Origin: Sporodiniella umbellata
Taxonomy: Eukaryota; Mucoromycota; Mucoromycetes; Mucorales; Rhizopodaceae
Assembly: GCA_025677835.1 (NCBI GenBank)
Contig: JAIXMR010000084.1
Location: 62,501-121,530 of the forward strand
Length of the DNA: 59,030 bases
Direction: 5' to 3'
The translations under genes and the position numbers were made by a program. Positions 1-10,800 of the stretch are shown in pieces. The notes under the pieces are model-generated. The model made no database searches. It worked only from the letters and a program-made list of their open reading frames with translations, and was not told where the DNA came from. How positions within the stretch are numbered: position 1 is the stretch's first letter; each line of letters starts with the position of its first letter.

Positions 1-636
1 TCTGTGGTGAAAAGCTCCTCTCCGCTTTGGTTGTTATACTTTCTTTCTGGTTTTGGAATTTCGATGTCTGTACCCTTTACAAATCTTGTCCAGTGAGAAA
101 TAACGCGTCCATCTTTTAATGTAGTCTCGATTTTACGTCTATCAATGCGAGTGGGCAACCTAAAAATAATTGTGAGTATGCTTATATTGGAAGCTTTTTT
201 GAATTTTTTTGGCATTTTACTGTGTGTCAGGGTGAAGCAGCATCACATTTGAGTAATGAATAGGCATTTCTTTTCTGTAAATACCATCTGGCAAAGCAGG
301 CTGCTTTGGTACGTGCTTCTTGGCCTAATAAGTAGAGATTTGGTGTTAGAAGTACACTAAGGCACATTTTGACTTCAATACCAGCTTCTTTCCTCCAACA
401 ATAAGAGTGTTTGTATCGCGATTGACACTCTTTACTTCTCCAATAGTGTCTTTATCTTTTCCAGCAATAATTGCAACCTAAGGAGTAGCGAGATTAGCCA
501 TCGCTCTTTTTTCTTTCGATCTTTTTACTTTGTCTCCAGTAACAATGTTCCATTGAACTATTCTATCTTTGGGATTAACCCACTGGAAATTAGGGCTTAT
601 ACGAGAGCTGAGACCTTTATTTCTAAGACGATGCAT
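1..636 (-). CDS. mrpl24: Mitochondrial large-subunit ribosomal protein uL24m, C-terminus cut by window edge
   Basis: This is a KOW-domain ribosomal protein of the mitochondrial large subunit. The start codon is at 636. Exons read 529-636, 382-477, 221-324 and <1-159, with introns of 51, 57 and 61 nt. The first joins put GDK directly onto VAIIAGKDKDTIGEV, the uL24 KOW motif, which fixes the splice sites. Downstream comes NTLIVGGKKL followed by AKKHVPKQP, and exon 4 reads LPTRIDRRKIE and then a basic tail running off the window at base 1. The second donor (gtattg at 381) was preferred over a later GT because it preserves frame and the family spacing. The N-terminus (MHRLRNKGLSSR) is basic, as expected for mitochondrial import. 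The family assignment is confident; the missing C-terminus cannot be judged. Confidence 0.85.
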
Positions 637-3600
637 GCTAAGTAAAAAAAACAATTTTTAAAAAGGGGCCTTGCTTTTTTTTTTTTTCTCAAGTCCGTGA
701 CTCCCTTTTTTGCACTTCTTATGCTGAACATTCTTTCATCCAATAGAATTGAAGTATTAAATTTTACAGGACACAAACTTCACTATCCTCTTCTCTAGTA
801 TAAGCCTGTCATGGGAAATATTTATAAACCACTTCTTTGATTAACAAGTATATAATTGAGGCTGAAGTTACTATACAATACATTCATCTAAAACTGCAGT
901 CAATCTATGATTCATTTCATTACTCATTATAACAAAGAGACTTCTTTCTTCCTCACATCGCCATTATTACTTAAATTTTGGAACAGTATAACCCAAGTAG
1001 CTCTGAATTTTAGTTCAGACTTTGGTTTTTTTGTTACAAAATAGGACCTGGTATCTTTTATATGTCTCGATAGAAATGTATGGCATACTGAAAGACTGAC
1101 TTTCCTCTCTAGGTTTTTTTTGTTTGGTTTTGAAATAGTAAGATAAAGGCAGCAGTAAAGCGGCTCTTCAAAATTGTTTTTCCATTTCAATTTGATTGTT
1201 TGAAGATAAAGGGAAGCATTAAACTATAAACTATATATGGAAAGATGAACCATGGTAACCTAAATTCCCTTTTTGAAGTACTTTAGCCAAAGTAGCAATA
1301 GGGAATTCTTGTTAAGTTATGTTTGAACTATAAAGCAACTTGCTTTACTTAGTTTCAGGAGAGAATGTCTGTTATTTTTTTCAAGCACAATTTCATTTCA
1401 CTTAGTTCTGTAAAATAAGAGATACATAAGATGCCAGTCTCCCGAATATCTCCATATAATAAGAAGGGTATCATCTTTGATATATATTTCATCCCTTGTT
1501 TTAATTAGGTATAAGTTTCCCTATAGGGTTTGGCTTTTAAAGCGTTCTTGTTGAGAAGACAGCTTCTGACATATCTACAATTATATAAGATTCTTTACTT
1601 TAAAAAATGCATTATATATATCCATATTTCAAAAATATTGTTTTCTAAGTTAGTAAACAACTTGTTTTTACACAATACTTGCTCTTCTAAGTTTTTTTTT
1701 TGTATAATATATGCGTTAAGACAATTAAATATTCTCCTCATGTAGTTTCGGAGCAGTTTGATGCCACTCAAGTATACAGAAAAGCATTTTATTTTTAGCT
1801 TAAAAATCTAGTAAGTTCAATTTAGAGTTTCAAAAAATATTTGCATGCTTGCTTTGGTGTGGTCTCTTTGGGCTTTACTGGTAATCGGGTATTGGGTATC
1901 TATTCACAGTCAACCAAAGCAGCTGTGCTTGATTGGGTTTTGTGGAACAACACAACTACTATTACTTTAAAGCTGTAGGCACGGCTTTCTTCTCCTCGGC
2001 TTGCGCTTTAACGCTATTAGTTTATTTGATTAAAATTTTTTTCTTGATTTTTAGAAACACCATCACCTCTTGTTTTAAACCATACGGAAATCAAAGAAAT
2101 ATGGTTTCTGAAAAGATTTTCTGTTGTAGAACAACGTTTGACGGCATAGTCTATCATATGATGGCTTTTTTTTCCTTCTTTTTTTTTTTTTTTTAGAAAA
2201 AAGGTTGCGCTATCCTATAGATTTTCAATGCGAAGAACTTGAGTAATAGTACTATAAAATTGAGTAAGCTTTTTCATTCTCTGCATTAATTTTTGTAATA
2301 ATCTGGTCTTGCAAAAAAAAAAACAGAGAAGCGCTTTCCTTTAAAAGACACCTTGCTACTGAACAACATGATAGAGTCGACTTTAAAATGATTGACGAAC
2401 ACGAGATGTATTTATATAAAGAAAGCGAATTTCTATCATTAGTAATCTCCTTTCTGAATGCTTTTGTTGCACTTCTTCAGAAGCTTACCATTGTGTTACA
2501 TTTTTATATTTTTTGCTTCTTTATTCATGTATTTGGCTCAAGGGGAAGTTTCTATTGGACATACATAATTCACTTTTTTTGTTACACCTGCTTGCAAAAA
2601 TAGGTTATCGTTTTGTTTATATACTTTTGCAGCGATACATAAATGGTGGTTGCCTTATCTAATGGAGACCGCTCAGAATGTGGCGGTTTTAATGGTACGC
2701 CAACGATTTAGAGAACACTTTGTAAAATCAATCATTTAAAAACAGTGGAAAAAATTATGTAGTTCGGCTTTTTTTTTCGAATAAAAAAGCTTATATTTAA
2801 GATAAAGAGGAAGTGGCCATCGCTAAACTTAGCATCTTCATATATAACTAAGGGCAGCGAGTATCAATAAACTATCTGTCTAGGGATTAAAGATATTTTG
2901 AAAATAATCTTCTATCTCTATCCGTAAAAACAATGTTATTTTCGAGACTTTTGGCGGTGAAAAAAAAAGGTGGATTATACTGCTGTGGCTATAGGAGAAA
3001 TTTGACACTAAACAGAACATAGCCGTTATATATAGCTGTCCCTGTCAGTAGGTATGTGGCGCTCTTAATTTTTATCTATTTCCATTATCAAGTGTCCATC
3101 AAAATCTTGGTAACCCGCAATACTTGATTTTACTTAATTTATTATAAAATTCAGTATAGTAGTCAGAAATATAGATGCGGTGTTAGTTGCTACCGTTGGG
3201 CTCTGTATTATAGCCAATTTTTTTTTTAAAACCAGGCTTTACTTCATTCTCCTAAAAATCTTCACTGTTGTTGTTTTTCATTATCTACTCCTTTAGCCCT
3301 GTTTATTTGAAAAATACGTGCTTCTCTTTTTATCAAAATAGGTATTGATGCAGGCTTCTGGCATTATTCTCTGAAGTAGATAACCTTTAAAGTCATATAT
3401 TATTTCTGTTTTATTTTCTGTTAATGCAAGGCATTTAATCTGCTACATTAGCACTCGCAATTGCAATCAGCCTAATCCAGGCTACTCGCGAAAATACATT
3501 AGTTCTTAATCTATCGGTAAAGTTTATTTTGTAATCGTGAAGTGTTCATCCCTTTAACACCAGTCAAACTTTTTTTTTTTCAATTCCTAGTAATTTATTA

Positions 3601-5146
3601 AAAAACCACGCAGTTGAACGCTTGTAGTAATTATCTTACTTTTACTTTTACAATTATTATATCAAGAATTTATATTCAAGATAGCAGCTTGAGCAACGCT
3701 CTCTGTAGATAGTCTACAGTTGGCTTAAACAGTAGCCTACACAATATATTGGGGTTTGGCTTTTTATTGCGAATACAATGTATATGCACAACTTTATATT
3801 GGGTATCCTCAATGAATCGCAGCTGTTCGGCTAAATTACTAAACCAAAACACCCCATAAATGCCCTCCCAATTCAGCAGCAGTCCCTTTTTTTTATTATT
3901 ATTGTACATGTATGCTTTAGCAAAGCTTTACGAACTTTAGTCTTTTGATAATGTTTTTACTCCTAAATACAACAATGGCTGTCTATATGGTTGTACTCCT
4001 TTTTTTCTGCTCCCAGTTATAGAGTTTACAACAAAGCGTGTCAAGGCGTGAAGCTGAAATATGCTACAACAGTTTTTATTTTTCTCTAAATCAGTCAAAA
4101 GAGCACACTGCGTTTTAATCATAGCCTGTTTGAACTTTTCTTTTAAATTTGCCAGCTGGTTTGGCGCTATTCTTTGTAAAGAATACAAACCATAAATAGC
4201 TTGAATTTTCTACCATTTTCTCATTAGTCTCAATCTTTTTAAAAAAAGGACAAATCTTTAGTTTCGTCCTTTGAGTTAGTTAATGCAGTTGACCTGAGCT
4301 TTCCCAAACACTAAGAACGCCTTGACTAGCCACGTTTTTAATTGAAACCTAAATCTGAAGTTATTAACTAGAAAGAACTCCATAACTTTGTGTTTCCATC
4401 GTCGAGCTTGACTGTATTCCCTTTTCTCTGTGGGGTAAGTCTGCTCCTTCGTAATGTATATTTATGCATATACGGTTATTTTTTGTGTTTAATATAAGAT
4501 CTCACTTTGGTTCTTGTTCAAATGCGGCGCATCGAAAATCAAGTCAATTCTTCCATAGAACTAGGCTCTTGTCCTTAAGCTGTGATACAAATTTGAAGTC
4601 CGGATACCAAATAGTTTCTTTTTGTCAAGTACCTAGTTTTTTAAAAGCACTCCTCAAACCAGCCAAACCTCTTTTCCTTTTTTTTTTTTTTGACAAACTC
4701 TAGAGTTTGTTTGGAGTTTTTCTATCAAGGCACCCGTTTTTCAATAGAGCTCAGCTCATAGTCCTAAAGCTAAGCTGGAAATAACCGGACTCTTGGCATA
4801 AAAAACTACTACGATTCCTAAAAAAAAAAAGAAAAGGCCTGTAAAATTTTGGCAGCTTCAGTGAAATAAGAATGCTCCTAAAGCGGTACCGACCTTTTGG
4901 TCTCTAGAAATTACTGTGTGCAGCTTTGCAATTGTGATTGTCCTCTTTGTCTGTATTTAAAATTACGCATATATCCCATTAGGTTGTTTTAAGTTCGGAC
5001 CGGACTTTATCAATGTTCTGTGGGGTGCTTTAGTTGTAGTGTGTGTCTGAACCCTGAAGGAGTCTCGCGAAAACTAAAGAAGTTAATCCACCCGAAAGAT
5101 CCTTTCTCCCTCTTTTTCGCATTCACTCTTCTACACTACAAGAAAG
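637..5146. other. Gene-poor AT-rich spacer, about 4.5 kb
   Basis: No convincing gene was found on either strand. The short open frames here have no recognisable motifs, are interrupted by stops and are rich in Phe, Lys and Ile as expected from AT-rich DNA. There are many T/A homopolymer runs, for example near 2168-2194 and 4678-4691. Two adjacent minus-strand frames at 3676-3909 and 3937-4188 are the most protein-like, but I recognise no domain in them; they could be a decayed gene or element. Confidence 0.5.
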
Positions 5147-5881
5147 ATGAAGTTCTCTGCCGGTAAAGCAAAACACGAACAAAAGCACTATGTTTGATGG
5201 ATGGATGGATTTATTTCGACATGTTAAGCAAGGGAGGAAGAATCGGAGAGAAAAAAGACATACAACTGGAAGCAACCTATAATGACAAATGTCTTGTCAT
5301 TAAGAAACAATACAACAAAATCTTTATTACTAGTCTTCTTCCCTTGCATAGAAAAAAGAGCATGAAATAATGAAACCATTTTCAAAACACTTTTATACAG
5401 CAACAGCAAATGATATTGACTTCAACTTTTTTTATTGAAATATAGATGTCAGCTCCTCCCGTAGAAAGAGCAGAAAGTCTCACTTCTCTGCCACCTCTGA
5501 TGTTCGCCGCAAGATCATGAGCGCACCTTTATCCAAGGAACTTCGTGAAAAGTATACTTCTCGCTCCATCCCTGTCCGCAAGGACGATACCGTCATGGTT
5601 GTCCGTGGTACCTACAAGGGACGTGAAGGAAAGATCACCCAAGTCTACCGTAAGAAGTGGGTCATTCACATTGACCGTGTTGCCCGTGAAAAGGTTAACG
5701 GCGCCACTGCTCCCATTGGTATCAGCCCCTCCAAGGTTGTTGTTACTAGCTTGAAGTTGGACAAGAGCCGTGTTGCTATCCTCGAACGCAAGGGAAACAA
5801 AGATGCTATGAAGCAGGTAAAGTTTATTCATAATAGCAAAGAACGATATAAAGATGATAACATCTCTTTTGTTTGTAGTAA
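5147..5881 (+). CDS. RPL26: Cytosolic 60S ribosomal protein L26 (uL24)
   Basis: Structural protein of the cytosolic large ribosomal subunit near the exit tunnel. Exon 1 (5147-5162, 16 nt) encodes MKFSA; exon 2 (5446-5816) continues [19 protein letters not shown], the invariant L26 N-terminus, which proves the 283-nt first intron. The KOW core follows ([20 protein letters not shown]) and then [16 protein letters not shown]. After KDAMKQ an intron (5817-5878) ends in TTTGTAG and is followed at once by TAA, so the third coding exon appears to be only the stop codon. The protein is 129 aa, close to the yeast length. A long first intron after a tiny first exon is typical of fungal ribosomal protein genes. 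Confidence 0.93.
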
Positions 5882-7021
5882 ATACATGACATGTGTTCTT
5901 TCTCCACTGTCAAATAAAAAAAAAATTCCATTGCTTAATTGTACGTTGCTTTCAAACTGAGTTACCTTTCTGCAATTTATAATGGATATAAAAGCCTCAG
6001 AGTTGGAACATTACACATTGTACTCTATGTTTCTTAGTACGCTACAATAACAAAATATAAAATGTGGGGCCTGTTTGTCTCACTGTCTTTAATCCTGGCA
6101 ATTCACACTAGATAGTTGGATCTTTAACTTTTTGTAACCATAAAGAAGCTCATTGGTTTTTCTATAGCGCGTATTATTTCAGTATGGCCCAGAGTCAATA
6201 AAAGAGCAACTCTTTTTTTCTCTCTCTTTTTACTGCTATCTCTATCTAAATTTTGAACTTGTCTGTATTGGGAGATGCACTATGGAAAAGGGAGTACTCT
6301 ACTCATTCAAGGGTTGTTTTTGGGCTATCTCTTTGTTGTCGCTTCTGTGCTCCCAGCTTTTTTAAAACAAAATACTTGCCATGGCTATTTTAGGATTATA
6401 TTCCAAGATACCCAAGAAAACTCTTGTATATGATTTATATGTTTATATACAAATTAAAAAAAAAAAAAAGGATTCAATGATAGTGCCATTCCGATTTCAA
6501 TCACTGTGAAATGCTACATGCAGCCAAATTCTCTGGAATTTTCCCCAATAAACAATTGTACCTTGCCCTTATTTTCTATCATTAAACAAGTACATAGAGT
6601 AAACCTCTACTTTATAGTGTTTTTATGATCACAGTAGCAGACTGTTACAGTTGCGGTTCAAAAAAAAAAAAAAAAACGACAGTATAAAAGCTTTATTTTT
6701 CAATCTTCAATTTTTAATTTGTTCATTGGAAGTCATATATACGCACAATTAAGCTTTGAGGAGTTGTACGAACTGAAAATGACTGTTAAAGGAATGTATG
6801 TATTTTAATAAGAACTCAAGAAAGCAAAAGGCGAATTCACTTGGATAAACAACCAACACAAGATATGAGGCATAAAAATCTACTTATAAAGTCTTCAAAC
6901 CAACTTTTTTTTTATTTCTTTTTTCCTTTGTACCGCCCCTTCTTTTTTCTTTCTTTCAAATCAGAACCAAGCACACACACACACACAGATATTTATACAT
7001 ACAAAAAGAAAAAAAAATAAG
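5882..7021. other. 3' flank of RPL26 and promoter region of the Asp/His-rich gene
   Basis: No coding sequence seen. AATAAA-like signals occur downstream of RPL26 (for example near 5912 and 6197). The last 120 bases before 7022 hold pyrimidine-rich DNA and a short CA repeat (about 6971-6987), compatible with a 5' leader. Poly(A) runs lie at 6455-6469 and 6660-6676. Confidence 0.5.
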
Positions 7022-7885
7022 ATGCGTTCTATATTTACTATTTCCGCTGCTATTGCATTTCTTACAGCAACTGTGTTTGCCTCTACCAATATTGATCTTG
7101 ACGCTGCCAAGGATACCAATCAACTGAGCGATGCATTCGTGACTTTCCGTTGGACTAACGAAAACGGTGCAGTTGAAGAAAGCTATGATCTTGTTTTGGA
7201 AGAGGCTACCCGTATCCAAATCACGGATTACAAGAACCGCGGTGATTCTTTCGAAGTTTTTGATAACGGTCAATCATTAGGATTCACCAGTAAAGTTGAA
7301 GCCCAAGCCGATGATAAAGCGTTCGCTGCCACTCCCGAAGAAGCTCTTGAAGATGAACGTTTCAGCCGAGGTGAGTTCACTTTAGAAAAGGGTGAACACA
7401 AGATTACCATCAAGGCAACTGGGCCTTATGAAGCTGGTATGGCTGCTATTCGTGTATTAGATCAAGACAGTGTTGCTTTCCATAAAGCTGATAACGAACA
7501 CGATGATGAAGATCATTGGGACGACGATCATCACGATGATCATGACGACCACCACCACGACCACCACGATGACCACGATGACCACGATGACCACGATGAC
7601 CACGATGACCATGATGGCCACTGGGACCATGATGATGGACACGAAGACAGTGAACATCATGACGATTGGGATCAAGGATACCATGAAAACCATTATGAAG
7701 ATGGCCATGAACACCCTGAGCTCCCTTACTATGATCTGGATACTTCACACACCATTACTATCACTAAGACTGTCTGGATTGATCAAGAGTTCCCTGGAGC
7801 AGCCCCTGCACCTCCCGTGTACAACCCTGTGCATGAGCCTGTACGCGACCACAACCGCGACCACAGCCTTCCTCATGTTCATTAA
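7022..7885 (+). CDS. Secreted protein with Asp/His-rich repeat, unknown family
   Basis: Single exon, 287 aa. Residues 1-20 are a clear signal peptide (basic start, hydrophobic core, cleavage near VFA-S). Residues about 21-160 form an acidic domain likely rich in beta strands, containing motifs such as RIQITDYKNRGDSF and GEHKITIKATGPYEAG; I do not recognise a named family. Residues about 160-235 are a low-complexity run of Asp and His with a few Trp, encoded by a 9-base tandem repeat. The tail is Pro-rich and ends in a His-containing segment. No transmembrane or GPI signal was seen, so the product is probably secreted or wall-bound. Dense His/Asp suggests binding of Zn, Cu or Ni, but this is inference. 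The gene has no intron, unlike most neighbours. Confidence 0.8.
   Translation: MRSIFTISAAIAFLTATVFASTNIDLDAAKDTNQLSDAFVTFRWTNENGAVEESYDLVLEEATRIQITDYKNRGDSFEVFDNGQSLGFTSKVEAQADDKAFAATPEEALEDERFSRGEFTLEKGEHKITIKATGPYEAGMAAIRVLDQDSVAFHKADNEHDDEDHWDDDHHDDHDDHHHDHHDDHDDHDDHDDHDDHDGHWDHDDGHEDSEHHDDWDQGYHENHYEDGHEHPELPYYDLDTSHTITITKTVWIDQEFPGAAPAPPVYNPVHEPVRDHNRDHSLPHVH
7541..7613 (+). repeat. Nonanucleotide tandem repeat coding Asp-His-Asp
   Basis: Imperfect direct repeats of the unit GACCACGAT lie inside the Asp/His-rich gene, at least five clean copies plus degenerate ones on both sides. Each unit adds Asp-His-Asp. Such repeats expand and contract by slippage without shifting frame, so length variation between strains is likely. 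Confidence 0.85.
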
Positions 7886-10800
7886 GGCAAATTATACAAA
7901 AATGTCTTCGATAGAATTTTAATTTATATCTTTTTTGTTTACAATAATAAAAAAAAAAGCTTTCTTTTTGTCCTATGTGTTGCTTTGTTTATGGAATTTT
8001 CTTGCTATTTATAAACAAGAATGTTGGGTTGGTCTATAATACTTTTTTTTTTGTGCTTATAAACTTTTTTGTCTCAAATCTAGGCAATAGTTTAAGGCTT
8101 AAGCCATAATGAACCAGTATCTGGTTTAGATGTTTTGTTTTTGTAAAAAAATAAAAAAAAAAGAAAATTCAGTTAGGCTTATTTTAGGATATGACTAAAC
8201 TTCCGACTTACTTACATCCATATTCTAACTCTTGGCCGAAAACCAATAGATTAAATTAAGAATTGGCTTAGTTGTCACAAACGTTTAAAGCGAAAAACAA
8301 CAAGGAAAACTTTAGTCACCCTCAACGCTATCTTCAATCAATTTCTTCTCAAAAAGGGAACCAAAGTCTTGATGCTTTGTTATACTAAAATTAGCTTACT
8401 AGAGACATTGACTTTCTCTGGTATGCGCTAGTTCTCAGGTTTTGAAATACAAGAGGCACAACCATAAGTACATGAAAACATACATTCTCTGTTTATGAGT
8501 TTTACATATATATATAGAAAGCCTTTCGGTATGTTTGTGGCTTGATTTTATATTTGTGTACTCCATATTGAATACGATACAAACTCGGTACCCAGTATTA
8601 CTCCTTCTAAAAACATAGACCGCTTTCAAAAAGTTATAAAATTTGAACGCTTTATAATAAATAGCATTTTATACATACCATGAAGTTTATAAGTATAATG
8701 CCGGATACAAGGCTTTTTTTTTTTTTTTGGTAAAGTTTTGTACAAACTGCATTTGGTCCTTGGTACTGCCAAGGCCTAGTAGTGAGTTTTTTTAGTACGC
8801 AAAAAGCTGTATACACCCTATCGACATTATTGGGTGATTTACCTTAATTCCGACAGTTTTAATTATATTTCTATTTTTGTAAATGATACTGCTTATGGAT
8901 AGACGTGTCTCTTACTACTTTTAAACGGATTAATACTGTTTCCTTTAAATCAAAGACCATGTTTGGCAAAATCATCAGATACTATTGGCTAATGAAATAA
9001 AGTGTCATCGTTTAAACATTTATGGGTATGCCATTTCGGTTCACTAAACTGCTTTTTTTTTCCTTTTCTTTCTTACAAATACTCTCTTCATTGCAAACAA
9101 ACATGATCGGGCCGGGATTAGTCGATTTATTTTCTTATCTTGGTAACCGATATCTTTATACTGTAGCGCAAAAGCAAGGTGTACGGATAGTTCGGTTGTG
9201 AGCAATCTCTGTGGGCTCGGTGGAATCCCTAATACGCGACGCAGCTAAGGCACGTTCCACGAGCTGGCTTACTTGATTGTAATGTTCACTAATAAGTTGC
9301 TCATCGAGATTGCTTTTGTTTAGTGTGATACTTACACCAATAGATATCTATTTATATATATTAATGTCCATCTTTTTTTTTTTTATATTTTATAACTTTT
9401 TTATTAACTTGTTTTCTTTGATCTCCCAACTTCCCTTTGCTATGTGTTGGTATTAACATTATGATGTCAGGAGAGGCTCTTTGAAATTTATTTTGGGCTA
9501 TTTCCTTATTTTTCTTCTAGAATTAGTTGCACTTTTACCCTTTCGTGGTTAAGCATGTTAGTGTCAAAGCTTGTTTGCTTTGAGAACCAAGAAGAAGTAT
9601 TGAAAGTTTTCTTTGCTCAAAAGTAATAATAGTATATTTAAACAGGCCTTTATGTTACAAAGTTGGGAAGTAACACGTAGTGCTATCTTTAACCTTTAGT
9701 TCGATCTGATTATGATATTGCCTCTTAAGTTCTTAATTGTTGTTCTTAACTCATAGATTTGGAAAAGCTTTCAGGAAAAATATGCATTACTGACTCTTTT
9801 GAAACATTCATTCCCTGTGTCAAAATCTTCTCTAAAAAAAGAAGGCGTGTTTTGCTTTGATGATAATTCTACTGCTTGTACATTTTCTCTCTTGAGCAAG
9901 AGAAATTTTTTTGAACAAGACTACAAATTCTATTTTCAAACACAAATCACTGTATATATATATATATATATATACTTCTCAAAGGGAGGGAGGGTATTTT
10001 TAGAGTAAATACCGCACCCTCCTTTTTCTCTCTCACGAAATGTCATATAAGGCTTAGTAAAATAAACTAATTGATACTTTTATTTTTATTGAAACAAGGT
10101 CTACTGTCACTGATGTTGAGATTTGCATAGTATCAATATATGAGAATATGAATACAAATGATATAGATACGAGCTGTATATCTGTATGAGAAATTACAAA
10201 GCGTTTATTGAGAAAACATAATATGTAATACGTTTTTTATATCTGCCTTTAGTTCTTTGTGTTCATCCGCTCATTTAAAAATACATTTAAATATATATAT
10301 ATATATATACAGTAATGATGATATAAGTATCTCAAATAGACATCCTGTATTTATCGTGAGCAAGATCTTTAGTTTTATATGAAAAACTTAAAAGGATAAA
10401 AGCCTCAAGTGAAATTCAAGAACCGTTGGCTGCTTGCCTTATTTTGATTTTTTTTTAGCATATATTTAAAAGAGGCCAATGTATATAACAGGAAATTTAC
10501 ATGAGAATTATACCTGGCCATGTTGATTCTATCCAGAAACAATTTTTACCAAAATAAAAAAAAATTACAAGCCTTCTGAATGCCATCATTAATCACTACT
10601 TTTAAGAATAAACCGAAGAAAGAATACTTCAAAAAATAGAAGGAAAGGTTTAGGCTTTTTTTATGGCGTTTGCTCTTATATTACAATGAGATTTATTAAA
10701 AATAACTAAAGTATGATTCTGTTTTAAAGAAAAAAAAGTAAAAGGGAGATTTAAACAAGCGTATGGGTACAGAGAGATTTGTTTGTTTTCCTTTGATAAT

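Noticed and set aside
3676..4188. Two minus-strand frames that look somewhat protein-like
   Set aside because: No recognised domain, no coherent splice between them and local AT bias; not enough to call a transposase relic.
5529..5831. 100-aa frame antisense to RPL26
   Set aside because: Mirror of a strongly biased coding exon; no motif and no splice or start context.
7446..7748. Antisense His/Arg/Gly-rich and Val/Ile-rich frames over the Asp/His gene
   Set aside because: They arise from reading the GACCACGAT repeat on the other strand; the plus frame has a signal peptide and the longer continuous ORF.
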